Part shown: one piece after another, positions 37,129 to 48,310 of the stretch
How the letters are laid out: each line of letters begins with the position of its first letter
Numbering within the stretch: the stretch's first letter is position 1
Assembly: GCA_018396705.1 (NCBI GenBank)
Contig: JAGTQZ010000006.1
Coordinates: 1-64,000 of the forward strand
DNA length: 64,000 nucleotides
Reading direction: 5' to 3'
Source: Candidatus Bathyarchaeota archaeon
Lineage (GTDB): Archaea; Thermoproteota; Bathyarchaeia; Bathyarchaeales; Bathycorpusculaceae
The notes under the pieces: model-generated
Database searches by the model: none
What the model was told of the DNA's origin: nothing
The model's input: only the letters and a program-made list of their open reading frames with translations
Program-made: the position numbers and the translations under genes

Positions 37129-38676
37129 TTAAAAGTATTCTGTTGCCTCTTCAAGTAAGCCAAGCACTTTTACAAGTCTTGCTCGGAAAACTTTACTCAA
37201 GACTTTACGTAATTCCTGTCCTTCCAGGTCTGCAAGTCTTATTTTCTTTAACTCTTCAGCTAATACTTCATCACGCAGCGAATATCTTGCCCAACTCTCA
37301 AAGTCCCCACGGCTACAGTGAAACTTTAATGATTCAACATCAACTTTCCTCAAGGCCTTCAGCATGCCTTTGAGACTCCAAGCCATAACCCCCGTATAGT
37401 TTTCCTCTCCGACACTCTTATAAAATAGGAATGGTTCGTTGGCAACTACCGCAACTAAACGGACGCGACTTTCGAAATCAAGAATGGCTGCTTGAGCTGT
37501 TATATAGGCGTCTACCGGAGTGTTAAAGGGACTAAAGTAAGAGTGAACCTCGCCTGGCGCCCCACCCCCGGTAAACATGTAGTAGAGATGATCGCTTGTT
37601 TGGAAGTACCGCCATATCCTTAACAGATACTTGTCCTCCGTTTCTTTAACAACTGGTTCAAGTCGCCTGACAGAAGTGTAATAGGCCCACTGCATAGTGT
37701 TTCCAAGCCAGCAGCTTGTGTCCCGTTCTAAATCAGCCCAAGAAACTGTTCTGCTGGCTTCAGGAATATCGATTTCATCGACAGGCTCATACTTTTCAAT
37801 AACTTCGGATGGTGTCGCCATTTGGAGATGCTCCCATTTCAGAATCTCTTTTGGTAAATGTTTCAGAAATTCGTGAATGCCTGTTTCTGGCCAGTGATGT
37901 TCGCCGAAGGTTTCATAGTCTGGGAAAATGTTTATGCAATGTCCCTGAGTTGCCGCTAGCCAGCTTGCGTATTTGTCTGCTGTGAGAGGCCATTCGCTCC
38001 ACCATCTGGCTGAAAATCTGAAGCCAATATCGTCAGTCAGTCTATAGTTTCTAAGGAGTGTTTTGATTTTTTTGCAGCCTTTAGGCTTGTATAAGTGGTT
38101 GGGTGACTTTCCATGAAGTATTCGCTCTGTGCCTTCTGTGAAGATTCCAGTAAAGCCTAGCTCCTCTGCTATTTTGGCTATTGTGTTATTGTAGATTAGC
38201 TCCGTGTTCTCAAAGACTTTGGGGGTGTAGCCCAACAAGTCTCTTGTTGCTTGCTGGTGCATTTTCACTTGTTCAATAAATTCATCCTTTTCTGGATATA
38301 CGCTTGCCAAAGAATGATAATATGTTTGGTTTAGGAATTCTATGTTACCGGTTTCTGCAAGCTGTTTGAAGGATTCAAGAAGATCTTTGTTGAACATCTC
38401 GCATTGTTCTAGGAAAATGCCGGAAATGCTAAAAGAAAATTTAACTTGTTTTTTCTCCCTTTTATATTCGTCGATGAGGTTTAAGATTATCTGGTTTGAT
38501 GGAAAATAGCATTTTTTGCAGGCTCTTTCGAAGATTTCTCTGTTGAGGGCATGATCGAAATAGTAGTCAAAAAGTTCTTTTTTACTCATTCGTTTAAAGG
38601 TTTCACCGCTCCAAAAGAAATTTTTTCTTAGGCGATATGGCTGATGTACTTCAAACACGAAAACTATGTCTGTCAA
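37129..38676 (-). CDS. GH57 family alpha-amylase/glucan-processing enzyme
   Basis: The 515-residue protein begins MTDIVFVFEVHQPYRLR, with the GH57 HQP motif, and contains PDYETFGEHHWPETG around 258-272, the catalytic Asp region. GH57 enzymes cleave or branch alpha-1,4-glucans. No signal peptide is present, so it acts inside the cell. The TTG start at 38676 follows AGAGGTT. With two GT genes and a winged-helix gene downstream, intracellular glycogen or maltodextrin turnover is the natural reading. Confidence 0.88.
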   Translation of the reverse strand: MTDIVFVFEVHQPYRLRKNFFWSGETFKRMSKKELFDYYFDHALNREIFERACKKCYFPSNQIILNLIDEYKREKKQVKFSFSISGIFLEQCEMFNKDLLESFKQLAETGNIEFLNQTYYHSLASVYPEKDEFIEQVKMHQQATRDLLGYTPKVFENTELIYNNTIAKIAEELGFTGIFTEGTERILHGKSPNHLYKPKGCKKIKTLLRNYRLTDDIGFRFSARWWSEWPLTADKYASWLAATQGHCINIFPDYETFGEHHWPETGIHEFLKHLPKEILKWEHLQMATPSEVIEKYEPVDEIDIPEASRTVSWADLERDTSCWLGNTMQWAYYTSVRRLEPVVKETEDKYLLRIWRYFQTSDHLYYMFTGGGAPGEVHSYFSPFNTPVDAYITAQAAILDFESRVRLVAVVANEPFLFYKSVGEENYTGVMAWSLKGMLKALRKVDVESLKFHCSRGDFESWARYSLRDEVLAEELKKIRLADLEGQELRKVLSKVFRARLVKVLGLLEEATEYF

Positions 38677-38753
38677 ACTTAACCTCTCTGGAAGCCATCT
38701 GAGCTTTATGTTTTGTTGACGGTTTTATTTGTGGTTTGCTATTTTTAGATAGG

Positions 38754-38768
38754 ATTCGGATTCCGAAT
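38754..38768. promoter_or_regulatory. 15-bp palindrome, likely operator in a divergent promoter
   Basis: ATTCGGA-T-TCCGAAT is a perfect inverted repeat around one base. It lies between the divergent GH57 operon and the nuclease-fold gene and is followed at once by an A/T box (near 38771-38783) suited to the rightward gene. A regulator bound here could control either direction. Confidence 0.45.
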
Positions 38769-38827
38769 TCATAATTTATTTATCCTTACGACAGCTTCAT
38801 TTTCTTTAAAACAAAGGTGGACACACT

Positions 38828-39547
38828 GTGTCAATTGAAAAACTCACCATAGGAAGTCATCATGAGTTGGAACAAATGATTGCAAACGAAATAAATCTCA
38901 TTGAAAAAGATTTAACGGTAATTTGTAGCGACGTCCCAGTCGGGGAAAAAACCACATTGGATATTTTATGCCACGACAGCAACGGACAGCTCGTCATTGT
39001 ACAGTTGAGTGTTCAAGAAGATGACGTCATGCTGCTCCGGGGGTTGCAAAGCTTCGACTTTGTTGATAAGTTTAAGGCTTTCCTAAAAGCTACATACAAC
39101 AAGCATAAGATTGATGACAAAGAAAAACCGCGGCTAATACTGATTGCGCCAAGCTTTTCAGATGCTGTAAAAAGAGCTGTAGAAAGCATGAAAGGGATAC
39201 GCATAGACCTCTACGAATGGGAATACCTCAAGCTTGGAGACCATAAAGGTCTCCGCCTCCAACCCATTTTTGCATGGAAACACGTCGAAAAAACAAAGGA
39301 GAAAGAGGAAAAATTACAGGAAAAAAGGCAGGAACCAAAAGCACCAAAGAAAAAGGAGGAACCAAAAGAGGAAGCACGGCCCCAACCAGCTCCAGAAGAG
39401 AAAGAAACCTTAAAGCTTGAACAACAAGAGTTAAAACCGGAATCTCCAAAAGAAGAAAAAACTATTCCGACGTCTACTCCACCAACTCCAAAAATGCCCC
39501 CAGAAAAACAAAGGGAGGAACCCAAAAGAAAGTTAAAGCTCTTCTAA
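38828..39547 (+). CDS. NucS/RecB-like nuclease-fold protein with degenerate active site and charged disordered tail
   Basis: Residues 1-150 follow the PD-(D/E)XK pattern of the NucS/DUF91 C-terminal domain: an opening helix SHHELEQMIANEINLIEKDL, then D45 in TLDILCHDSNGQLVIVQLS. Where active members have E-x-K, this one has Q59-L60-S61, so two catalytic residues are missing. Residues 151-239 are a low-complexity Lys/Glu/Pro tail with no hydrophobic core, ending in PKRKLKLF. The GTG start follows AAGGTGG. It may bind DNA or a partner without cutting. The fold assignment is by pattern only. Confidence 0.6.
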   Translation: MSIEKLTIGSHHELEQMIANEINLIEKDLTVICSDVPVGEKTTLDILCHDSNGQLVIVQLSVQEDDVMLLRGLQSFDFVDKFKAFLKATYNKHKIDDKEKPRLILIAPSFSDAVKRAVESMKGIRIDLYEWEYLKLGDHKGLRLQPIFAWKHVEKTKEKEEKLQEKRQEPKAPKKKEEPKEEARPQPAPEEKETLKLEQQELKPESPKEEKTIPTSTPPTPKMPPEKQREEPKRKLKLF

Positions 39548-39657
39548 TCCACAGAACTTTCAGTATTTATACTACACTAAAAGCCACATAGAAACTTACA
39601 GTACAGAATGTTATTAGTCTGCCGAAGAAGTTACACAAAAAGTAAATGGGAAGATGC

Positions 39658-40887
39658 TTAAGGCTTACGAGAAGCAGCCTTTTCAAGAGCCACTACGCCT
39701 GGAAGCTTCTTGCCCATTAAGAATTCGATTAGGGCACCGCCCGCCGTGCTTACGTAGGATATTTTGTTGGATAGGCCTAGTTCTTGTAATGCTGCAATTG
39801 TATGGCCTCCTCCTGCAAGTGAGAAAGCCTTTGAATTTGCAATTTCCTCGAAGATTCTCTTTGTTCCAAATATAAATTCGCTGTTTTCGAAAACGCCCAT
39901 TGGTCCGCTTACAACGATTGATTTTGCATCGCGAAGTATTTTCGCATAGATTTCAACGGTTTTTGCACCAATGTCAAATATTGGGTAGTCTACTGGCAGC
40001 TTTTCAACCGGAACCTCTTTGCGCTTCTTTTCAACCTCCACGGCAACGTCTGCCGGAACCTTGATTTTGTCGGGATATTTCTTTATGAGCTCTTTTATAC
40101 CTGGAACAAGGCCCATCAGCTTCTTTTCTTCCAGAAACTTCATGTTAGGTTTGCCTAGGTCATATCCCTTTGCAACCATGAAAACGTGGCCAACAACACC
40201 GCCTGTCAACACGTAATCTGCTATTGCATTGTCCAACACGTATTTTGAGATTTCAAGGGAGTCATCTGCTTTGGCGCCGCCGAGAACGTAAACGCATGGT
40301 TTTTCAGGGTTTTCCAGCACACGGCTTAAGGATTTCAGTTCGCGTTCCATTATACGGCCAGCAACGCTTGGCAGCACCGCTGTAAAACCAACCATGGAAA
40401 CGTGGGCTCTGTGGGCTGCAGCGAAGGCGTCGTTAACAAATATGTCAGCCAAGGGGGCCAGCGTCTGGACAAGTTCTGATTTCGCATGTTCTTCTGGTGT
40501 TCCTTCTTTTGTTTCTCCTGCGAAGTTTCTGACGTTTTCTAGAACGAGGATTTCGCCGCTTTTCAGTTCTTTGATGGCTTTTTTGGCTTTTTCTCCGAAA
40601 ACGTCGTCTACAAATTTGACCGGTTTGTTAAGGACTTTGCCAAGGATTTCCGCATGCTGCTTTAGCGGTATAAAGTCCGGATCACCTTTTCGACCTTGAT
40701 GGGCCATCACAACAACTTTTGCGCCTTTTTCAGCCAATTCTTTGATAGTTGTCTCACCGTGGGCCCTAATTCTTGTATCATCCAAAACTTTCTTCGTTTC
40801 TGGATCCACTGGAGAGTTGAAGTCAACTCTCACAAGGACTACTTTGTTTTTTACATCGACATCATCTAGAGTTAAGAATTTAACCAC
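39658..40887 (-). CDS. pgk: Phosphoglycerate kinase, archaeal type
   Basis: The 409-residue kinase transfers phosphate between 1,3-bisphosphoglycerate and ADP. The N-lobe has VLVRVDFNSPVDP and MAHQGRKGDPDF; the hinge region has FVNDAFAAAHRAHVS and YVLGGAKADDS. The C-terminal nucleotide site SLAGGGHTIAALQELG and STAGGALIEFLMG are intact. It lies 68 bases downstream of the GAPDH gene in the same direction; the two catalyse consecutive steps. Confidence 0.95.
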   Translation of the reverse strand: MVKFLTLDDVDVKNKVVLVRVDFNSPVDPETKKVLDDTRIRAHGETTIKELAEKGAKVVVMAHQGRKGDPDFIPLKQHAEILGKVLNKPVKFVDDVFGEKAKKAIKELKSGEILVLENVRNFAGETKEGTPEEHAKSELVQTLAPLADIFVNDAFAAAHRAHVSMVGFTAVLPSVAGRIMERELKSLSRVLENPEKPCVYVLGGAKADDSLEISKYVLDNAIADYVLTGGVVGHVFMVAKGYDLGKPNMKFLEEKKLMGLVPGIKELIKKYPDKIKVPADVAVEVEKKRKEVPVEKLPVDYPIFDIGAKTVEIYAKILRDAKSIVVSGPMGVFENSEFIFGTKRIFEEIANSKAFSLAGGGHTIAALQELGLSNKISYVSTAGGALIEFLMGKKLPGVVALEKAASRKP

Positions 40888-40955
40888 AACATCTCCCTCT
40901 TTCTTTTTGAAAAAAATAAGGGGTTGTTTGTTTTTAAGCTTTATATTAGCTTCAG

Positions 40956-43408
<2,453 letters not shown>

Positions 43409-43411
43409 GGG

Positions 43412-43831
43412 CTATTTCCCTTCTTTAATTAGGCTTTTATGCCATTCAACAGCCGCATTGAAGTCCATAAGGTTTTTGAGTTCAGTTTGCAAGTTTGAGG
43501 GCTTTATGACGAGCAGCCAACCCTTTCCGTAGGGGTCCTCGTTTAAGAGTTCTGGTTTTGACTGTACTTCCTCGTTCACCTCTTCTATTGTTCCACTTAT
43601 AGGTGCTACTAGATCGGATACTGCTTTCACGGATTCAACAGTACCGTAGGGCTCGTTTTGCTTTGTAGTGGTTCCAGAGCTTGGAAGTTCCGCATAGACG
43701 ATTTCTCTAAGCTGTTTTTGGGCATAGTCTGTTATGCCAACACGAACCTTGTCGCCTTCGACTTTTACCCACGCAAAATCCTTTGAATAATAGAGACCCT
43801 CTGGAACTTCGTATCCGTCAACTTTAACCAC
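43412..43831 (-). CDS. gcvH: Glycine cleavage H-type lipoyl carrier protein
   Basis: The 139-residue protein carries lipoate on K69 in GTVESVKAVSDLVAP, the standard H-protein site. The N-terminal YYSKDFAWVKVEGDKVRVGITDYAQ and C-terminal DPYGKGWLLVIKPS are also typical. No glycine-cleavage P, T or L gene lies in the window. It is followed by a flavin disulfide reductase gene, with which it may share an operon. An A/T box, TTTAAATGCTTT on the minus strand near 43870, may be its promoter. Confidence 0.92.
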   Translation of the reverse strand: MVKVDGYEVPEGLYYSKDFAWVKVEGDKVRVGITDYAQKQLREIVYAELPSSGTTTKQNEPYGTVESVKAVSDLVAPISGTIEEVNEEVQSKPELLNEDPYGKGWLLVIKPSNLQTELKNLMDFNAAVEWHKSLIKEGK

Positions 43832-44064
43832 GACATTCCACCTCGCATGTAGTTGATAATCTAATATCTTTAAAGCATTTAAAATTTAACTGTCAAAATT
43901 TACTGTCCTCCATCAATTTCGTTGTTGTCGACGAACTGCAAAATTGATAGCCCCTTACTATAGTTTTGTTTGAAAAGCTTGCGTTTCATGCTTGCGGCTG
44001 TATTGTCTTGGAAAACGTTTAATTAATTGGTTTGATGTAAAGCTGTGCAGATGGAAGGATAGGT

Positions 44065-44436
44065 TTGGGTGAAGAGTTGGCAAAACTCCCCCCACAAGTT
44101 CAGGAGCGTCTCTTGAGGCTTCAGCAGCTCCAGCAGACTTTACAGTCTGTTTTAGCTCAAAAACAGCAGGTGGAATTGGAGTTAACGGAGATTGAACAAG
44201 CGCTAAGCGAACTGCAGAAGGTTGCAGATGACACCATCATATACAAGTCTATAGGTTCTTTGCTAGTTAAAACTGACAAGGCGAAGGTCACTGCAGACTT
44301 GAACGAGAGGAAAGAATTGCTAAACATGCGGGCTTCTGTTTTAGGTAAGCAAGAGGAACGCTTGCGCAGCCAGATGAAGGAGCTGCAGGCTAAGCTTCAA
44401 CAAGATTTGGCTCCAACTTCGGGAACACAGCAGTAA
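44065..44436 (+). CDS. pfdB: Prefoldin beta subunit (GimC)
   Basis: The 123-residue protein is two long heptad helices joined by a short beta hairpin (IYKSIGSLLVKTDKAKVTADL), the prefoldin beta plan. It co-assembles with an alpha subunit to hold unfolded proteins for the thermosome. It starts at TTG 44065. The order prefoldin beta-DUF3194-DHH is a familiar archaeal block. Confidence 0.93.
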   Translation: MGEELAKLPPQVQERLLRLQQLQQTLQSVLAQKQQVELELTEIEQALSELQKVADDTIIYKSIGSLLVKTDKAKVTADLNERKELLNMRASVLGKQEERLRSQMKELQAKLQQDLAPTSGTQQ

Positions 44437-44448
44437 TGGCGTAAATCT

Positions 44449-44769
44449 TTGGGTGGAAGCTTGGAAGAGCTTGGCTTGCCAGAGCTTACGCCAGAGCAGA
44501 TTGAAGAGTTATGTTTGATAGTTGAGGAGGCTGCACGAGGCTACATCCTGTCAAGAGCCCCATCCAAACGGGTGGAAACCTTAAACATAAGCGCAGATGT
44601 AGAAACGGAAAGCGGGAAACCTTTAACATTAAATGTGGAGGTTGAGTTGACACTTTCACCCCTTGTGCGAGACTTTGACGCCCAGAAACTTGCAGACGAG
44701 GCTGTGAAAGAAGCATTTGCCACGGCTGAAAAATACTTGAGGGAACTGAAGTGTCGTTTGCGGAAATAG
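44449..44769 (+). CDS. DUF3194 family protein
   Basis: The 106-residue product has an N-terminal helical part (LTPEQIEELCLIVEEAARGYI) followed by a beta-rich middle (VETLNISADVET, LTLNVEVELTLS) and a final helix. I recognise DUF3194, found after prefoldin beta in archaeal genomes, with no known function. It overlaps the next gene by 19 bases. Confidence 0.75.
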   Translation: MGGSLEELGLPELTPEQIEELCLIVEEAARGYILSRAPSKRVETLNISADVETESGKPLTLNVEVELTLSPLVRDFDAQKLADEAVKEAFATAEKYLRELKCRLRK

Positions 44770-45743
44770 CCAAAATATTGGATGAACAGAATGTCAAACA
44801 TGTCACCCTGTTATGTCACCATAACGCGGATCCAGACGCCATATGTTCAGCCTACGCTCTATCAATCCTAATAAAACAGCATAAGCCCCAAGCAACCGTA
44901 GAGATTGGTGCAGCTCAAGGCATTAGCCGCCTTTCAAAGCACATTTTGAAAAGCTTACCGATAACCGTTGAAACAGAACCAAACATTGAAAAGGCGGATG
45001 TGATAATGTTTATGGACACAAACACAATACAGCAGCTGGACAACTTAGCCGAGAAAGTGAAGGCTTCAAAAGCCCCAATAATAGTAGTTGACCATCACGC
45101 AGTTCACCCGGAGACGGAAAAAATAGCTAAGCTATGTATAACGGATGAGAACGCTTCATCAACGTGCGAGATAGTCTACAATTTCTATAGGCAGTTAGGT
45201 GCGAAGGTTGGAGAAACCGAGGCTAAAGCCCTTTTCTTGGGCATCGCCTTTGACACCCGTCACTTTGTCTTAGCTAATTCCTCAACGCTAAAAACCATTG
45301 CAGAGCTTATAGACATGGGGGTAAACGCCCAAGAAGCGTTAGCTATGCTTTCGCTTCCCATGGATTTCTCTGAAAGGGTGGCCCGACTAAAAGCATGTAG
45401 GAGAGCTAAACTCTTCAAGATAGGTGAGTGGATAATAGCCCTATCACACGTAAGTGCTTATCAGGCTTCGGCGGCCCGTGCAATAATAGATTTAGGTGCT
45501 CACGTGGCGGTAGTGGCGGGACAGAAAAATGACAGCCTCGAAATAAGTCTTCGATGCACAAGGGAATTCCATGAAAAAACCGGCATTCACTTGGGCAGAG
45601 ACATAGCTAAACCTTTAGGCGAATATCTCCGAGGTATGGGCGGAGGCCACGCGACAGCCGCAGGTGTCAACGGTTTCGGCGAGCTTGAAGCTGGGCTTAA
45701 AAAGTGTTGGAGGCTTTTGAAGGAGCGGATAGCTCAAACTTAA
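44751..45743 (+). CDS. DHH/DHHA1-family phosphoesterase (NrnA/RecJ-like)
   Basis: The 330-residue protein has DHH-family metal motifs HHNADPDAICSAYAL near 24-38 and VVDHHAVHPE near 103-112, and a C-terminal DHHA1 domain with GGGHATAAGVNGFGE. Relatives degrade short oligoribonucleotides, cyclic dinucleotides or pAp. It starts at GTG 44751 within the end of the DUF3194 gene. Confidence 0.88.
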   Translation: MSFAEIAKILDEQNVKHVTLLCHHNADPDAICSAYALSILIKQHKPQATVEIGAAQGISRLSKHILKSLPITVETEPNIEKADVIMFMDTNTIQQLDNLAEKVKASKAPIIVVDHHAVHPETEKIAKLCITDENASSTCEIVYNFYRQLGAKVGETEAKALFLGIAFDTRHFVLANSSTLKTIAELIDMGVNAQEALAMLSLPMDFSERVARLKACRRAKLFKIGEWIIALSHVSAYQASAARAIIDLGAHVAVVAGQKNDSLEISLRCTREFHEKTGIHLGRDIAKPLGEYLRGMGGGHATAAGVNGFGELEAGLKKCWRLLKERIAQT

Positions 45744-45799
45744 ATTTAAGTAGCTACTCTTAAATGAGAAAAAGTTTAGGATGCTGTGGAAAACCAATC

Positions 45800-46654
45800 A
45801 TGGCTATTATCGAAACAAAAAACCTAACATACACTTACTCAGGCGCCGGATGGCCGGCAATTAAAGAAGTCTCCATAAAAATTGAAAAGGGCGAATTCGT
45901 GTTAATTACCGGCCCAAGCGGATGCGGAAAGACAACACTCTGTCGATGTTTTAACGGGCTTATTCCCCATTTCTATCAAGGCGAATTGAAGGGCGAAATA
46001 ACGGTTGCCGGATTAAAAGTGCGGGAACATCCTGTCTACGAATTGGCAACTCATGTAGGCATGGTTTTTCAGAATCCTGAAAACCAGCTTTTCGCATTAA
46101 CTGTAGAAAAGGACGTGGCTTTTGGACTAGAAAATCTTGGAGTGTCAAGGGAAGAAATCCGCAAGCGAGTGGACTGGGCACTTAAATTAACTGGAATATA
46201 TGAGTTGCGGGAGCGTACACCCACAGAACTTTCAGGAGGACAGCAGCAACGTGTAGCCATAGCCTCTGTTTTAGCCATGCAGCCCGAAGTGATGGTTCTA
46301 GATGAACCTACATCTTTTCTTGATCCCCTTGGAGCCAAAAAAATATTTGAAATCATTTACGAACTAAACAAGAAGCTTGGCATAACCATAGTGCTTGTTG
46401 AGCATAGGTTGGATTTGACGGCAAAGTACGCTGATCACATCATAATAATGGATGGAGGACGCGTTGTTTTAGACGGGGAACCCCGTGAAGTTTTGAGCCT
46501 AGAAGAAGCCCGCTTAATTGGAGTTGGCATTCCAAAGGCTACACGCCTTTACCAAATGTTGAAGGCGGATGGAATGAAACTCTGTGAAAAACTACCACTA
46601 TCATCAGAGGAGATGGCTGAAAAAATTAGGGAGGCGCTTAAAAGCCGTGATTGA
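45800..46654 (+). CDS. ecfA1: ECF transporter ATPase EcfA1
   Basis: This is one of two ATPases of an energy-coupling-factor vitamin or metal importer. Walker A is GPSGCGKTT, the Q-loop is MVFQNPENQLFA, the signature is LSGGQQQRVAIA, and Walker B is MVLDEPTSFLDP. ATG 45800 gives the standard MAIIETKNLTYTY start; an upstream in-frame ATG at 45764 adds twelve unrelated residues. It overlaps ecfA2 by 8 bases. Confidence 0.92.
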   Translation: MAIIETKNLTYTYSGAGWPAIKEVSIKIEKGEFVLITGPSGCGKTTLCRCFNGLIPHFYQGELKGEITVAGLKVREHPVYELATHVGMVFQNPENQLFALTVEKDVAFGLENLGVSREEIRKRVDWALKLTGIYELRERTPTELSGGQQQRVAIASVLAMQPEVMVLDEPTSFLDPLGAKKIFEIIYELNKKLGITIVLVEHRLDLTAKYADHIIIMDGGRVVLDGEPREVLSLEEARLIGVGIPKATRLYQMLKADGMKLCEKLPLSSEEMAEKIREALKSRD

Positions 46655-47471
46655 AGCTCAAAACGTTTATTTTACTTATCCAAGTGGTGTTGAGGCATTA
46701 AGAGGTGTTTCTCTAACAATTCGAGACGGTGAATTTGTGGCCATAATGGGAGAAAACGGCGCTGGAAAAACAACCCTCGTGAAACATTTTAATGGACTTC
46801 TAAAACCAACAAAGGGAAGGGTGCTTGTAGATGGGACGGAAACCACAAAGGTCAGTGTTGCCGCTTTGGCACGTAAGGTGGGCTTTGTATTCCAAAATCC
46901 AGACCATCAGCTTTTCTGCGAAACCGTAGAGGATGAAATCGCCTTCGCCTTAAAAAATTTTGGCTTCAGCGAAGACATAATAGAAAAACGTGTCACATGG
47001 GCGCTTAACTTATTGGGGTTATCACAGTATAGGAAAACGTCGCCTTTCATGCTTAGTGGTGGCGAGAGAAAGCGTGTCGCCTTAGCTTCAGTGCTAGCTT
47101 GGGACCCAAAAATATTAATCCTAGATGAACCAACTATTGGACAGGATCACGGCCAAAAGGAAAAGCTCCGCCAATTCATTTTGCAGATGAATGCTCAAGA
47201 AAAAACCGTGGTAGTTGTAACGCATGACGTGGAGTTTGTCGCTGAATGCAACCCACGAGTGTTACTTATGCGCGCTGGAAAAATTGTTGCAGACGGGGAA
47301 GCACGAAAAGTGCTCACAAATCCAGAGGCGCTGGAGCAAGCATCTTTAGTGCCGCCGCAAATAGCCCAAATTTTTCTAAACCTTTCAGACATAGGATTTC
47401 CGAGAGAAGTGATAGACCTTTACGAGGCAAGAGAGATCATTCTAAAAGCTTATAGGAGTCGAAAACCATGA
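46647..47471 (+). CDS. ecfA2: ECF transporter ATPase EcfA2
   Basis: This is the second ATPase, with Walker A GENGAGKTT, Q-loop FVFQNPDHQLFCETVEDEIA, signature LSGGERKRVALAS and Walker B LILDEPTIGQD. The GTG at 46647 (VIEAQNVYFTYPSG) is preferred because GGAGG lies about ten bases upstream and the longer frame from 46584 reads out of register through ecfA1. Its stop overlaps the ecfT start (ATGA). Confidence 0.92.
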   Translation: MIEAQNVYFTYPSGVEALRGVSLTIRDGEFVAIMGENGAGKTTLVKHFNGLLKPTKGRVLVDGTETTKVSVAALARKVGFVFQNPDHQLFCETVEDEIAFALKNFGFSEDIIEKRVTWALNLLGLSQYRKTSPFMLSGGERKRVALASVLAWDPKILILDEPTIGQDHGQKEKLRQFILQMNAQEKTVVVVTHDVEFVAECNPRVLLMRAGKIVADGEARKVLTNPEALEQASLVPPQIAQIFLNLSDIGFPREVIDLYEAREIILKAYRSRKP

Positions 47472-48262
47472 GTTTCTTCGACGGACTACGGTTTAGAAGA
47501 GTCAGCTCACCGATCCACAACCTTGATCCTAGAATAAAATTCATTTATGCATGTGTAATTTTCGCGGTGGCAATAATTTTTTGGCAGTTGCTTCCTCTCA
47601 CCGTGCTTTTTGTTATGCAAGTTCCTTTAGTGCTTATTGCTGGTGTTAAGCGTGAGTGGATTCGCTCTATGAGAGGCGCAGCTTTCCTAGCCTCAATAAT
47701 TTTCCTCACAAACTTCATATACTCTTTCATCGCCTCCGGCTATGCAGTTACGTTTGCCTCTTTAGAACATGCCCTAGCAATGACACTGCGGTTTTTAGTG
47801 CTGGTAAGCTCTTTCTCCATATTCTTCCTAACTACTTCGCCGGATCATTTGGGGCTAGCCCTAGAACAGTCACGGGTACCGTACGAATTTTGCTTCGCCT
47901 TTACAACGGCGGTGCGCTTCGTTCCAGTTTTAGCTGAAGAAGCCCAAACAATAATAGACGCTCAAAAAGCAAGAGGTCTAGAGCTTGAAAAGGGAAACTT
48001 TCTGAAAAGAGTTAGAAATTACATTCCAATTCTCATACCGTTAATTGTAAGCGCCATACGCAGAAGCCTCGAGCTAGCTGAAGCCATGGAATCCCGCGCT
48101 TGGGGAGCAACCAAAAAACGAACAAACCTATATGTTTTGAAAATGCACCGGGAGGATTACATTTTCGCAGTCATAACAGTTGGTATACTAGCTATAGCAA
48201 TCTTCATTCGCTTATACTTTCATATACCCTACCTAGAAGAACTTTTAACCGGAAGAGTTTAA
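47468..48262 (+). CDS. ecfT: ECF transporter transmembrane coupling protein EcfT
   Basis: The 264-residue protein has about five to six membrane helices. The two cytoplasmic coupling helices carry the Arg motifs AQKARGLELEKG and MESRAWGATKK, which contact the two ATPases. No substrate-specific S component is encoded next to it, so this is a shared group II-type module whose S proteins lie elsewhere. Confidence 0.9.
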   Translation: MSFFDGLRFRRVSSPIHNLDPRIKFIYACVIFAVAIIFWQLLPLTVLFVMQVPLVLIAGVKREWIRSMRGAAFLASIIFLTNFIYSFIASGYAVTFASLEHALAMTLRFLVLVSSFSIFFLTTSPDHLGLALEQSRVPYEFCFAFTTAVRFVPVLAEEAQTIIDAQKARGLELEKGNFLKRVRNYIPILIPLIVSAIRRSLELAEAMESRAWGATKKRTNLYVLKMHREDYIFAVITVGILAIAIFIRLYFHIPYLEELLTGRV

Positions 48263-48310
48263 CCGCAAGACTTTTAATATAGACTGGCTTGTAAAAAGGT
48301 TTCTCGGAGT

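Noticed and set aside
46584-46646. N-terminal extension of EcfA2
   Set aside because: It reads out of frame through the end of ecfA1 and is unlike any EcfA; GTG 46647 has a good ribosome-binding site.
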